Shown: in pieces, positions 41,741 to 51,650 of the stretch
How the letters are laid out: each line of letters opens with the position of its first letter
How positions within the stretch are numbered: position 1 is the stretch's first letter
Program-made: the position numbers and the translations under genes
NCBI GenBank assembly: GCA_963929865.1
Contig: CAWVKK010000045.1
Coordinates: forward strand, 32,926-96,925
Length of the DNA: 64,000 bases
Origin: JAGZHZ01 sp963929865
Lineage (GTDB): Bacteria; Bacillota; Clostridia; Lachnospirales; Lachnospiraceae
Direction: 5' to 3'
The notes under the pieces: model-generated
What the model was told of the DNA's origin: nothing
What the model saw: only the letters and a program-made list of their open reading frames with translations
Databases searched by the model: none

Positions 41741-42665
41741 CTCTTTTTCCCTCTCCTCCGATCCTTGCAGAGATCAGATATCTCGGTCTCCCCTTCACTT
41801 CCTCGTAAATTTTCGCAATGTAATATCCGATAATTCCAAGGCTTATCATGACCACGCTTCCGATGATCAGAATCAGCAGAATCACTGTTGTAAATCCTTC
41901 CACCGCGTGACCGGAAAAATAGCGGATCAGGGACTGCACGCCCAGCAGGAAAGCCATAAGCAGCACAAAGACGCCTGCGATCGTCACAATCTGCAAAGGT
42001 GCCGCCGAGAAGGCCGCAATGTTCGTAACCGCATATTTGATCAGCGACCACGTAGACCATTTCGACTCTCCTTCCTCCCTCTCTCTTACATCGAATTCCA
42101 CCACTGCGGTACGGTATCCGATCCACGATGACAGTGCGCGGAAAAACGCATTTCTCTCAGGCATCGCAAGCAGTGCATTGACCGCTTTTTTGTCTAGCAT
42201 TTTATAGTCTGATGCGCGCGACATGTCGATCTTGACCGCCTTTGTCATAATCTTATAGAACAGACCGGCGCTCGCTCTGTGGAGCGCGCTCTCTTGACCC
42301 CTGCTTTTTTTGACCCCCTCGATCACCTCATATCCCTGCTCCCACAGGCGATACATTTCAACCAGCGTCTGCGGCGGATGCTGCAGATCGCAGTCCATGA
42401 CCGCGCAGCAGTCTCCGCACGCTGAGGCAAGCCCGGCAAAAATAGCAGATTCCTTTCCGAAATTTCTGGAAAACAAAATCCCCCTTACCCGGTCGTTTTC
42501 CTGCGCCGCTTTTTTTATCTCCTCCCAGGTTCTGTCTTTTGAACCATCATTGACAAAAATCAGTTCATAGCTGATGTCCGCCTCTTCTAAAGTTTTGGCA
42601 ATGACCTTTGCCGCTTTTCCTGCCATTTTTTCTTCATTGTAGGCCGGCAATACAACTGACAGCAT
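41727..42665 (-). CDS. Polyprenyl-phosphate glycosyltransferase, GT2 (GtrB/DPM-like)
   Basis: A 312-residue enzyme with LSVVLPAYNEEKM, metal site AVMDCDLQHPPQTL and two C-terminal transmembrane helices (IVTIAGVFVLLMAFLLG, TVILLILIIGSVVMISLGIIGYY). Such enzymes load a single sugar on undecaprenyl phosphate for use outside the membrane. The GT-C-like protein at 32764-34122 could be the user of that donor. First gene of cluster A with a clear promoter. Confidence 0.88.
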   Translation of the reverse strand: MLSVVLPAYNEEKMAGKAAKVIAKTLEEADISYELIFVNDGSKDRTWEEIKKAAQENDRVRGILFSRNFGKESAIFAGLASACGDCCAVMDCDLQHPPQTLVEMYRLWEQGYEVIEGVKKSRGQESALHRASAGLFYKIMTKAVKIDMSRASDYKMLDKKAVNALLAMPERNAFFRALSSWIGYRTAVVEFDVREREEGESKWSTWSLIKYAVTNIAAFSAAPLQIVTIAGVFVLLMAFLLGVQSLIRYFSGHAVEGFTTVILLILIIGSVVMISLGIIGYYIAKIYEEVKGRPRYLISARIGGEGKRVEEK

Positions 42666-42705
42666 GTCACACCATCCTTTCTGTATTAAATGATCGCTTT
42701 TCTTA

Positions 42706-42734
42706 ATCTTACACCATGACTATAGACACGTCAA
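42706..42734 (-). promoter_or_regulatory. Promoter of glycan cluster A
   Basis: TTGACG (42734-42729), 17-nt spacer, TAAGAT (42711-42706), 41 nt upstream of the GT2 start and just past the cluster B terminator. Confidence 0.7.
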
Positions 42735-42753
42735 AGCTGATTTTGTTTTTTCA

Positions 42754-42791
42754 TGAAATATTAAGAAGAGGCTGCCGCAGACAGCCCCTTC
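42754..42791 (-). terminator. Terminator of glycan cluster B
   Basis: GAAGGGGCTG and CAGCCTCTTC form a stem around TCTGCGG at 42791-42765, only 4 nt after the stop codon; the following TTAATATTT is a moderate U tract. Confidence 0.7.
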
Positions 42792-42795
42792 CCGT

Positions 42796-45700
42796 TTATT
42801 TCTTGATATATTTTTTATAGAAATCTGTATTTTTTATCAGCGGAAGCAGCTTCTTTTTCAGTCCTTCCGGCATCTTATCCTGAATTTTTCGGATTGTTCC
42901 CCTGGTCTTTGCCTTTGCCGGAGCTTTCACCGGCATCGCAAGATGGCTGGAGAGCCACTCCATAGACCGCGCTCTCTCGTACTTCATGATGTTTTCCACG
43001 CTGGAATAATCCATATCCTCCAGCAGCTTTTCATCCTTTAGAATCATCTCCGCCCGTGGGATAAAACGGCTTTGCAGTCCGAATACCTCTGCCAGAGACT
43101 GGAAGCGGTCCAAGCCTCTTTGCTTATTGTAAATGCACAGGAACGGTCTGTGGAACCGGATGGCGAAGCTTGCCCCATGGCACGAATCTGTAATCAGAAA
43201 AGAACAATTTTTCAGATAATACAGCCACTCTTCCGTCTGGACATGCTCCAGCACGCAGTCCAGATTCATCTTTTCTTTATTTTTTGCAAATGTTCCCGGA
43301 ATGCCGTCCAAAATCGAGATCAGTTTCAGATTTTTTTTCTTTGCCGCATACTGGATCGCTTCCCGTATCTCCGGAGTCGGGTCCAGAATATAAGCAAGCA
43401 GAAATTTTTCCTCTTCCTTTGTGCAGGACTGTCCGATCAGCTCGTCCATCACGCTCTCATCCGGCAGAAAGACAGGATCGAGAACTTGTGTCCCTTCTGC
43501 GCCAAACTCGCGTTTCAGGACGGAGACGGCGCTTTTTTCTCTCACAGAGATCCCTGTAAATCTTCCGAGCAGTTTTGAAATCTCTTCCCGTTTTTCCGCA
43601 GGGGTGAACGATTTGCTGTGACCAAACGAAGCGGCGTAGGAAAGCAGCCGCTTTCCTTTTTCTGCAAAGTCAAAATAGTAGCTGTTCCCGCACCACTGAT
43701 TGACGCCGTAGTTCCATACCTGATCCGATCCGATGACAAACGTATCGCAGCTTTTATTCAGCTTTTCCAGCTCTTTGATCGGGTACATCAAGCTGACGGC
43801 TTTGTAGTGTTCGTAGGCAAATCTTCTGGAGTGGATAAGAGGATACGGTCTGTCTTTTTCGGAAATCCGCGGCTTTTCAATCATCAGCACCGAATATCCG
43901 AGCGATTCAATCGCCCGGCACAGGCAGTAATATGTCATGACGCTTCCGTAATTTCCTCCGGGCCATACCCCGTAAATTCCGACGTCATAGTGATCCTCAG
44001 CCGTATCGCGCACCGCCTTTTCCATGGTGGTGTGCTGGATCAGCTCCATAAAGCGCTCTCTTTTCGGGTTATATGTCTTAAACGGTTTTGCAAACGGCTG
44101 TCCATGCGTCAGGATATATTCGATTTTTGCCGGCTCGCACAGCTTTAGGCGAACCTGAATCGTCTTGAGCATCTGTTCTGCTTTTTTGTTGTTGACCACC
44201 AAAATAGAGGTTCCTTTTCCGTCTGTATATTCCGGATTGTATTTCTGAATTCCCCAGAAATCGGCCAGCGTCATATCTCCCTGCCTTGACAGGCGGGAAT
44301 ATTTGCAGATCTGGCAGTGCGGTCTGACAGAAAGGCACGGCAAAAAGGCGCGGTAGAACAAATCCTTGTCCCTTGTCTTTCGGTAAATCTTTCCGTCTGC
44401 GTATTTTACCGTCATCTCTGTCGACCATCCGAAGTAATCCTTGTCGCGGAATCCGACATACGTAATGTCATGACCTCCATGCACTTCTTTTAAATATTTC
44501 TGAAACACCATCGGAGACGGTCCGCCGTGGCACATCAGATCCAGCGTAAACAGCTTTTCATAGTCCCGTCCCAGATATCCGTACAGCCCTGCCACCTGGC
44601 ACGGACAGCCGCAGAACAGAGCCGGTTTTCCCTGGTCAAGCACACGCTTGATCTCCCGGTATGTCTTTTTTGAAGTACTCTGAAGATACTTAGACCCGCG
44701 CAGCTTTGCAAGTCCTTCTCTGTCATAGACGACGGTCTGGGCCAGCTCAAATTTTTCGTCAAAGGCTGCTCCGCACACCGCTCCGCCTCTCTTTAAAATT
44801 TCCTCTGCCACAAGGGAGAAGATTCCTCCCGAGGAGCTGACGTCTCTGACAGGTTCGTCTGTGTATGCCGCATAGCATTTGGGCGTTTCCCAGTTTACAT
44901 TCCGCTCATGCGCAGACGGACATGCTTTCAGGCATTTTCCGCAGTGGATGCACTTTTCCTGGTCAATCGAAGGATAGAAGAACCCCTCCTGATCCTGCAC
45001 CATAGTGATCGCGTCTGTCGGGCAGATATTTTCGCACGCTCCGCACCCGCAGCACTGCCGTTTTGCGACGGCGCGGATATCGTCTGCAGACTGCCGCTTC
45101 GCCTCCAGAGCCGCCTTAAGCCACTGCATGGAAGCTGCTCTCTTTTCTTCTATAATCCGGTCTGTCTTTGAGAAATCCACAGGCTCTAGCAGCGTATCGT
45201 TTCCTAAAATCTCCGACGCCTTTTTTACATACCGTTTTTCCAGCCCAAACGTTTTTACGATTTCTCTAAACCGCACAATTCCTCTTTTTTCATTTCCAAT
45301 GATAATCATCGGCTTGTGGAAGAGAAGGGAGAAATTCGTCCCCTGGCAGGAATCTGTGACTATCATCTGAGCGTTTTTCAGATAATACAGCCACTGTTCG
45401 ACCTGCAGATCCTCCATCACCGTTCCAGTCTCCGGTCGGATCACTTTTTTTGTCTTTCTCCATCCCCTGTTGTTTCCGTCTGAGAGCAGAATCACCTTCC
45501 ATCCCGTCTTTTTCGAGAGTTCCGCCAATGCTTCGTTTAATTCCGGCGTCGGATCTAAGACGTAGGAGACGAGAAACGGCTCGGAAACCGTCTTGTCTGC
45601 CTTTTTGACCTGTTCCTCGTAGATGGCAGGGTCGGCGAGGAACACCGGGTCGAGTACGACCGTCCCGTCCATGCCGAACTGATTCTTTAAGATCTCTGCC

Positions 45701-48132
45701 CCGCCCTGCTCCCGGACAGAAACCGCGTCAAACTGCTTCATCAGCTTTAAGATTCTCGCATACTGAGAGGGAGGCGTAAAGGAACTCAGGTGGGCGAAGG
45801 AAGCCGCGTACGCAATCTTTTTTCGCTCTTCCCTGACAAAATCAAAATAGAATCCAAATCCGTACCCTTTTGCGACGCCGTAATTCCATACCTGGTTTGA
45901 TCCGAGCAGGAAGGTTTCGCAGTGATCATTCAGTTTGCTCTGGTTGACGAAATCGTATACCGGACTGACCGCACACCCATTCCGGAGCGCAAATCTTCTT
46001 GCGGCATTGTAGGCGTCGTCTCTCTGGACATACCGCTCCTTTCCCTTTTCAATCATCAGGACGTCATACCCGAGCGATTCGACGGTTCTGTACAGTGCGT
46101 GGTATGTCAAAATGCTGCCGTAGTTGTTGCTCATCCACGGTCCGTACAGTCCGACGTCATATTTTCCGTTTAAGGCCAGCTCAAGAGATTCCCGCAGCGT
46201 CTTTTTCTGCGCAAGCTTCTTAAAGTGATCCTGGTCTCTCTTCGCTCTTTGTCCTTCCCGGATTTTTTGACAGATTTCATGTTCCAGCCGCGCAATGCCG
46301 CCTGCCGGTTTTAGGGGAGTCTCTGCCTTGCACAGCTGCGTTATCGCTTCCCCGGGGTCTCCGTTTGCGATCACCCAGTTTTTCTCATCCATGGACTCGC
46401 CCGGGATGATGACTCCTCTTCTCTTTAATTCATATCTGCGGATCTGGTGCTCCGGTTCTGTCTGGCAGACAAGCCCGGAACATACAGTTCTTAACAGGAG
46501 ATCCTTCTTGTCCGTGCCTTTGTACGCCGTGCCGTCCGCATAGGAGACGATGATCTTTTGCTCTTCCTTCCAGTCAAAGGAGATATGCCCGATCTCTTTT
46601 TTGCCGTGTATTTCTCTTACATACTGTCCCCAGACATCAGAGAGATCCCCTGCCTTTTCGAAGACCGTCACGATCGTCAGGTTTTCATACTGTTTCCCAA
46701 GCCTCTCCTCCAGATCCCGGGCATGGCGCTGCGCTCCAAAGAACAGAACGCTCTCTCCTGCTTCCAGGAGCTGTCGGATCTCTTTTTCGTCTGTCTTTGT
46801 CTTTGCCAGAAAGAGCGGAATCTGGCTGCCTCTTTCGATCTCTTCGCCTGTCTTTGCATGTCTGACCGTGATGCTCCAGTCCTTTTCAAAGCACGGGAGG
46901 AAGACTGCTCCTCCCTTTTCTGCCCAGCTCTGCGCCAGCTTTCTTCTGGTATGCGCCGCGTCAAGACATTGTGCCCCCTCGGTCTGATAGGCAGTTCTCT
47001 CCTTCTTTTGCGTCTTAAAATCCGCTCTTGCCTCTTTTTTGGAAAACAGCGCATGTCTGAGCCACTTCCAGGAACGCTCTCTTTCCTGCGCCATGATAGT
47101 CCGAATATTCTGATAGTCCAGAGGCTCTAGGAGCTTTGGATCCTCCATGATCTTTTCCGGATCCAGAACGTAGCGCTCCTGTGTTTGAAACAGCTGCATC
47201 AGACTGTCAAACCGGTCAAGCCCGCGTTTTCTGTTTCCGATGCACACAAACGGTTTTTCAAAGACGATAGCAAAGCTTGCCCCGTGGCAGGAATCTGTGA
47301 TGACAAATTCACTGTGCTTAAAGTAATACAGCCAGTCCTCTGTCTCAAGGTTTTCAACCGTATTTTCCAGGTTCAGCGCCTCTTTGTTTTTCTGAAATTT
47401 TGCCCGGATTCCATCAAGCATATTAACGAGCTTCAGATTTAATTTTTTTGCGGCGTACTGCAGCGCCTCCCGAATCTGAGGCGTCGGATCCAAAATATAG
47501 GAGACAAGGTACTTCTCCTCCTCTTTTTTGGAGGATTCCGCTGCGATCTCGTCGAACACCTCAGCGCCTGCAAGAAAAACGGGGTCCAGGACGCGCGTGC
47601 TGTCTGCGCCGAACTCATTTTTCAGCACAGAGACCGCTCCCGTCTCACGGACGGAGAGAAAGTCAAACCGATGAAACAGTTCCTCGATCTCCTGCGCCTC
47701 AGCAGAGGGGGTAAATGAAATCGGATGTCCGAACGAGGACGCATACGACATGATTTTTTTGTCATCGTCCGCGAAGTCCAGATAGAAGCTTTTCCCAAAC
47801 GCCCGGCTGACTTCATAGTTCCATACCTGGTCGCATCCCATGATAAACGTGTCGCAGCACTCGTTTAACTGTTCCAGATCGTAAGAAAAAAAATCTTTTG
47901 TGATCGCTTCATAGTGACGCTGCGCAAATTTTTCTGAATGACTGACCGGGCTGTCTTTTTTTCGATTCAGATCAGGATCAATCATCAAAGCAGAAAGACC
48001 CAGGGAAGTGATGCAGCGGTACAGCGCGTAATACGTCGCGATTCCTCCGTAATTTTCTCCCTTCCAGACTCCGTAAATCGCGGCGTCAAACTTTTCTTTT
48101 TCTGTATCCTTTGGGGTGATCCATCTACTCAT
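42796..48132 (-). CDS. Giant five-domain protein: three polysaccharide pyruvyl transferase domains alternating with two FrhB-like domains
   Basis: About 1778 residues. Order: pyruvyl transferase 1 (about 15-365, YGVWKGENYGG, GCDQVWNYE, DSCHGASFAI); an FrhB-like domain lacking its cysteines (about 395-600; FFGAQRH replaces FCGCPCQ and no ferredoxin precedes it); pyruvyl transferase 2 (about 655-1010) with GSNQVWN and DSCQGTNF, so the conserved Asp and His are lost; a 2[4Fe-4S] ferredoxin (about 1024-1070, CCGCGACENICP and CIHCGKCLKACP) with intact FrhB (FCGCPCQ, CQICKY, DMTLADFWGI); pyruvyl transferase 3 (about 1380-1735) with GSDQVWN and DSCHGASF; a basic tail. Pyruvyl transferases add ketal-pyruvate to sugars; the FrhB role in glycan loci is unknown. 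ATG 48132 is chosen for its AGAGGA; ATG 48153 overlaps the glf stop. Confidence 0.88.
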   Translation of the reverse strand: MSRWITPKDTEKEKFDAAIYGVWKGENYGGIATYYALYRCITSLGLSALMIDPDLNRKKDSPVSHSEKFAQRHYEAITKDFFSYDLEQLNECCDTFIMGCDQVWNYEVSRAFGKSFYLDFADDDKKIMSYASSFGHPISFTPSAEAQEIEELFHRFDFLSVRETGAVSVLKNEFGADSTRVLDPVFLAGAEVFDEIAAESSKKEEEKYLVSYILDPTPQIREALQYAAKKLNLKLVNMLDGIRAKFQKNKEALNLENTVENLETEDWLYYFKHSEFVITDSCHGASFAIVFEKPFVCIGNRKRGLDRFDSLMQLFQTQERYVLDPEKIMEDPKLLEPLDYQNIRTIMAQERERSWKWLRHALFSKKEARADFKTQKKERTAYQTEGAQCLDAAHTRRKLAQSWAEKGGAVFLPCFEKDWSITVRHAKTGEEIERGSQIPLFLAKTKTDEKEIRQLLEAGESVLFFGAQRHARDLEERLGKQYENLTIVTVFEKAGDLSDVWGQYVREIHGKKEIGHISFDWKEEQKIIVSYADGTAYKGTDKKDLLLRTVCSGLVCQTEPEHQIRRYELKRRGVIIPGESMDEKNWVIANGDPGEAITQLCKAETPLKPAGGIARLEHEICQKIREGQRAKRDQDHFKKLAQKKTLRESLELALNGKYDVGLYGPWMSNNYGSILTYHALYRTVESLGYDVLMIEKGKERYVQRDDAYNAARRFALRNGCAVSPVYDFVNQSKLNDHCETFLLGSNQVWNYGVAKGYGFGFYFDFVREERKKIAYAASFAHLSSFTPPSQYARILKLMKQFDAVSVREQGGAEILKNQFGMDGTVVLDPVFLADPAIYEEQVKKADKTVSEPFLVSYVLDPTPELNEALAELSKKTGWKVILLSDGNNRGWRKTKKVIRPETGTVMEDLQVEQWLYYLKNAQMIVTDSCQGTNFSLLFHKPMIIIGNEKRGIVRFREIVKTFGLEKRYVKKASEILGNDTLLEPVDFSKTDRIIEEKRAASMQWLKAALEAKRQSADDIRAVAKRQCCGCGACENICPTDAITMVQDQEGFFYPSIDQEKCIHCGKCLKACPSAHERNVNWETPKCYAAYTDEPVRDVSSSGGIFSLVAEEILKRGGAVCGAAFDEKFELAQTVVYDREGLAKLRGSKYLQSTSKKTYREIKRVLDQGKPALFCGCPCQVAGLYGYLGRDYEKLFTLDLMCHGGPSPMVFQKYLKEVHGGHDITYVGFRDKDYFGWSTEMTVKYADGKIYRKTRDKDLFYRAFLPCLSVRPHCQICKYSRLSRQGDMTLADFWGIQKYNPEYTDGKGTSILVVNNKKAEQMLKTIQVRLKLCEPAKIEYILTHGQPFAKPFKTYNPKRERFMELIQHTTMEKAVRDTAEDHYDVGIYGVWPGGNYGSVMTYYCLCRAIESLGYSVLMIEKPRISEKDRPYPLIHSRRFAYEHYKAVSLMYPIKELEKLNKSCDTFVIGSDQVWNYGVNQWCGNSYYFDFAEKGKRLLSYAASFGHSKSFTPAEKREEISKLLGRFTGISVREKSAVSVLKREFGAEGTQVLDPVFLPDESVMDELIGQSCTKEEEKFLLAYILDPTPEIREAIQYAAKKKNLKLISILDGIPGTFAKNKEKMNLDCVLEHVQTEEWLYYLKNCSFLITDSCHGASFAIRFHRPFLCIYNKQRGLDRFQSLAEVFGLQSRFIPRAEMILKDEKLLEDMDYSSVENIMKYERARSMEWLSSHLAMPVKAPAKAKTRGTIRKIQDKMPEGLKKKLLPLIKNTDFYKKYIKK

Positions 48133-48152
48133 ACTGATTCCTCTCTTTGCCA

Positions 48153-49250
48153 TTACAGTTCTTCTTTTACGAGTGTCAAAGCAGCCTCTATCACTTTATC
48201 CATATCATAATATTTATAATTTCCAAGTCTTCCCCCAAAAATCACTCTCGTCTCTTTCTGGGCGAGTTCTCTGTATTTTTCAAACAGCGAGTTGTTCTTT
48301 TCGTCGTTGATCGGATAGTACGGCTCTATTCCAGGTTTCCATTCAGAAGAATATTCTCTTGAGATCACCGTGGTTTTCTGTTTTCCAAATTCAAAGTGTT
48401 TGTGCTCGATGATTCTTGTATACGGCACATCCCTGTCGGTATAGTTGACAACCGCGTTTCCCTGATAATTTTCACATTCCAGCTCCTCGGTCTCAAAGCG
48501 GACGGTGCGGTATTCCAAGGTCCCCAGCTGATAGCGGTAAAATTCGTCGATCATACCGGTAAAAATCGTTTTCTCAGCGGCGTCCTCCTGTCCCTTGATA
48601 AAGTCAAAATAGTCTGTCTCCAGCTTTACTTCGATTCCCTCAAGCATCTTTTCTATAATTTTCGTGTATCCTCCGATCGGGATGCCCTGATAGCGGTCGT
48701 TAAAATAGTTATTATCATACACAAAGCGCAGCGGCAGACGTTTGATGATAAAAGCCGGCAGTTCTGTACACGGTCTGCCCCACTGTTTTTCTGTGTATCC
48801 TTTGATCAGTTTTTCATAGACGTCTCTTCCGACCAGGGAGAGCGCCTGCTCTTCCAGATTCTTCGGCTCTGTGATGTGAAGCTCTGCAATCTGTTCCGCA
48901 ATCTTTTCCTGCGCCTCCTGCGGGGTGCGGATTCCCCACAGCTTGCTGAACGTGTTCATGTTAAAGGGAAGATTGTACAGCTCATCCTTATAGACGGCAA
49001 TCGGGGAGTTGATATAATTGTTAAATTCTGCGAACTGGTTGATATAGTCCCAGATCTCTTTCTTACTCGTGTGGAAAATATGGGCGCCATATTTGTGCAC
49101 ATGGATTCCGTTTCGATCCTCGCAGTAGACGTTGCCGCCGATATGGTCTCTCTTGTCAATCACAAGACATGTCTTTCCTCTTTTTTTTGCCTCATGCGCG
49201 AACACGGATCCGAACAGACCCGCTCCCACTATCAAATAATCGTATCTCAT
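48153..49250 (-). CDS. glf: UDP-galactopyranose mutase
   Basis: A 365-residue flavoenzyme with the FAD-binding start DYLIVGAGLFGSVFAHEA, KRDHIGGNVY, YGAHIFHTS, the catalytic-site segment GYTEKQWGR and RFVYDNNYFNDRYQGIPIGGYT, and C-terminal VIFGGRLGNYKYYDMD. Length and motifs match bacterial Glf, which turns UDP-galactopyranose into UDP-galactofuranose. With two GlfT2-like enzymes upstream, it supplies the donor for a galactofuranan. Its stop overlaps the alternative ATG of the giant pyruvyltransferase gene. Confidence 0.96.
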   Translation of the reverse strand: MRYDYLIVGAGLFGSVFAHEAKKRGKTCLVIDKRDHIGGNVYCEDRNGIHVHKYGAHIFHTSKKEIWDYINQFAEFNNYINSPIAVYKDELYNLPFNMNTFSKLWGIRTPQEAQEKIAEQIAELHITEPKNLEEQALSLVGRDVYEKLIKGYTEKQWGRPCTELPAFIIKRLPLRFVYDNNYFNDRYQGIPIGGYTKIIEKMLEGIEVKLETDYFDFIKGQEDAAEKTIFTGMIDEFYRYQLGTLEYRTVRFETEELECENYQGNAVVNYTDRDVPYTRIIEHKHFEFGKQKTTVISREYSSEWKPGIEPYYPINDEKNNSLFEKYRELAQKETRVIFGGRLGNYKYYDMDKVIEAALTLVKEEL

Positions 49251-49259
49251 AAGAATCTT

Positions 49260-51590
49260 TTACTTCCTTTCTTTCCATGTTTTCTTTATTTTCCGCAGCA
49301 TTTTCCGCACAGGGCGGCGTACCCTCTGAACGTGTTCTTTGACCTCCTCCTGGACCGGGACGGGAGGGCGGTACGTATGATCCGGTTTCGGCGTAGTCCG
49401 GCTGTCCGCTTTTTCATACACGCTCATCACATCGGCAACCTTTTGAGAAAACAAAGCGTCATGCAGCCATTTTCTGCTGCGCTTTCGCTCCTCGTCGAGA
49501 ATTCTTCTGCTGTTTGAATAGTCGATCGGCTCTAAGAGTTCTCTTCTTTCCATCAGCTCCTTTGGATGTTTTGCCATCCGGTCTGTCATCTGAAACAGTT
49601 GCAGCAGTGATTCAAAGCGCGAGAGTCCTCTCGCCTCATTTGCAAAGCAGACAAAATCTTTCTGAAATAAAATGGCAAAACTTGCGCCGTGGCAGGAATC
49701 TGTTATGACGAAGCTGCTGTTTTTGAGGTAAAAAATCCAGTCCTGCACCGTCAGCCCTTCGACTACGCCGTCCAGTCCGAGCGCTTCCCTATTTCTCTCA
49801 AAATTCCACGGCATCCCGTCCAGCATGTGGACCGTCTTTTTTCCCAGAACTTTTGCCGCATACTGAATTGCCTCTCTTTTTTCGGGAGTCGGGTCTAAAA
49901 TGTAAGTCACGATATAGTCCTGCTCTTCTTTTCGGGAAGATTCCGCCGCAATTTCATTAAAAATTCCAGGATGTACCGCAAAGACTGGGTCTAAGACCTG
50001 CGCAGCTTCCAGCCCGAAAGTATCGTGGACAATGCGCACCCCATCCGCCTCTCTTAGGGAAATGGCGTCGAATCGTTCCAAAAGTCCCTTCGTCGTCCCA
50101 ATCTCTACCACCGGGGCCATAAACTGCCGGTGTCCAAAGGAGGCGGCATATGCAATCTTCTTTTTTTCTTCTTCCACAAAATCAAAAAAGAAACTTCTTC
50201 CAAAATTAGAAGAAATCCCGTAATTCCATACCTGATCCGATCCGATCACAAACGCGTCGCACTGCCGGTTCAGTTTTTCCAGCTCTGCAGCTGGCATAGA
50301 CGGGGCAATATCGCGGTAATGGCTGAGGGAAAAACGCCTTGCATGGTTATCCCCAAGCTCTGGATCTTGTTCCATAACCTTTGGCTTATCAATCATAAGG
50401 ACAGACAGACCAAACGATTCAATCAGGCGGTACAGAGAATAATATGTCATCAGGCTTCCGTAATTGCACCCAAACCAGACTCCCATAATTCCCACATCAT
50501 ATTTTTTCTGGGAAGCGTATACATACGCTTTTTTCAGGGAGGATCTCGACGCAAGCTCATAGAACCGGTCCCTGTGCGGATTTTTTTCAAATGCTTCGCT
50601 CAGAAGCCTCGTCTGTTTGACTGCATAATCCAAAGGCACTTCTCTTGCCTTTTCCAGCTCCGGCATAATGGCGTCAAACAGCCGTTTTCCCTTTTGTGTG
50701 TTGGCAAATACGGCAGAGACCCCAGCCTTGCCCGCGAATTCAGCGTCATACTGTTCAATTCCCCAAAAGTCCGCGAGCGTCAGATCCGAAACCCTGCGCC
50801 ATCCCCGGTACGGACACGTCTCGCAGCACTGTCTGATATCGAGCTTTTCAAAGTATCCTTTTAAAAGGATATCCTGATCTTTTGAGCGGATGTAGACGCT
50901 GCCGTCTTCAAATTCCGCCGCCATCGCGGAAAACCACCCCGACACCCTTTTCTTTCGGAAAGAGAGCGCCCGCAGCGGTTTTCCCTTTAAAATTTCTTTT
51001 TTATATTTTTCAAAAATCTGCGGGGAACTGACGCCCATGCAGTCAAAGTCGACGGTGATCAGGCGTTCCTCTCCTGTGATTTCGCGCAGCAGTCCTGCTG
51101 TCTGACACGGCGTCCCGCAAAACAGCACTGTTTTTCCATGTGCAAGCAGTCTTCTCACCTGTTCGTAGCTGTTCTTCGTATCGCTCTGCACGTATTTTAC
51201 TCCCTGCAGTTTTTCTATTTCCTCTTCTTTTTGCGCTACCTGATGTTCTGCCGCAAACCGCTGATTCCATCCGCATCCGCAGACTGCTCCGCCCTCTTTT
51301 ATCACTTTTTTTGCAAGCACGGGAAAAATTCCCCCTGACGCGCTTTCCCTCCTTGCGTCTTCTTTGGCGTATGCCGCATACAGGACCTGCGGAAAAGCCT
51401 TTTCCGGCTTTTGGATCGAAGGACACGCACGGACGCAGCTTCCGCACTGCGTACACAGGTTTTCATTGACATCCGGATAATAAAAACCCATGCCGTCAGA
51501 TTTCATCACAATCGCTTTATTCGGACAGCTGCTGTAGCAGCTGCCGCATCCGGTACACTTGCTTTCCTGTAACTGTTTGATATTGTTCAT
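49260..51590 (-). CDS. Ferredoxin-FrhB-polysaccharide pyruvyl transferase fusion
   Basis: A 776-residue protein with one copy of the unit repeated in the giant neighbour: 2[4Fe-4S] ferredoxin (12-57, CTGCGSCYSSCP and CTQCGSCVRACP), FrhB-like flavo-iron-sulfur domain (about 65-355, ESASGGIFPVLAKK, FCGTPCQTAGLL, CCETCPYRG, LTLADFWGIEQYD) and pyruvyl transferase (about 359-710, VWFGCNYGS, GSDQVWNYG, DSCHGASFAI), then a basic tail. All conserved residues are kept. FrhB relatives reduce or oxidise small molecules with flavin and ferredoxin; here the partner is fixed as a sugar-pyruvylating domain. Ribosome site AAAGGAA. Confidence 0.9.
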   Translation of the reverse strand: MNNIKQLQESKCTGCGSCYSSCPNKAIVMKSDGMGFYYPDVNENLCTQCGSCVRACPSIQKPEKAFPQVLYAAYAKEDARRESASGGIFPVLAKKVIKEGGAVCGCGWNQRFAAEHQVAQKEEEIEKLQGVKYVQSDTKNSYEQVRRLLAHGKTVLFCGTPCQTAGLLREITGEERLITVDFDCMGVSSPQIFEKYKKEILKGKPLRALSFRKKRVSGWFSAMAAEFEDGSVYIRSKDQDILLKGYFEKLDIRQCCETCPYRGWRRVSDLTLADFWGIEQYDAEFAGKAGVSAVFANTQKGKRLFDAIMPELEKAREVPLDYAVKQTRLLSEAFEKNPHRDRFYELASRSSLKKAYVYASQKKYDVGIMGVWFGCNYGSLMTYYSLYRLIESFGLSVLMIDKPKVMEQDPELGDNHARRFSLSHYRDIAPSMPAAELEKLNRQCDAFVIGSDQVWNYGISSNFGRSFFFDFVEEEKKKIAYAASFGHRQFMAPVVEIGTTKGLLERFDAISLREADGVRIVHDTFGLEAAQVLDPVFAVHPGIFNEIAAESSRKEEQDYIVTYILDPTPEKREAIQYAAKVLGKKTVHMLDGMPWNFERNREALGLDGVVEGLTVQDWIFYLKNSSFVITDSCHGASFAILFQKDFVCFANEARGLSRFESLLQLFQMTDRMAKHPKELMERRELLEPIDYSNSRRILDEERKRSRKWLHDALFSQKVADVMSVYEKADSRTTPKPDHTYRPPVPVQEEVKEHVQRVRRPVRKMLRKIKKTWKERK

Positions 51591-51650
51591 ACTGTTCCTT
51601 TCTGTTTCTGCAGCGTGCTCCCTCCCGGCAATGTCGTTTCCTGCAGGCTA

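Noticed and set aside
46390..46950. Degenerate FrhB segment as an unrelated novel domain
   Set aside because: Its order of blocks (KGGAV, GESVLFFGAQ, REIHGKKEIGHISF, VSYADG) parallels the intact FrhB later in the same chain, so it is a decayed copy.
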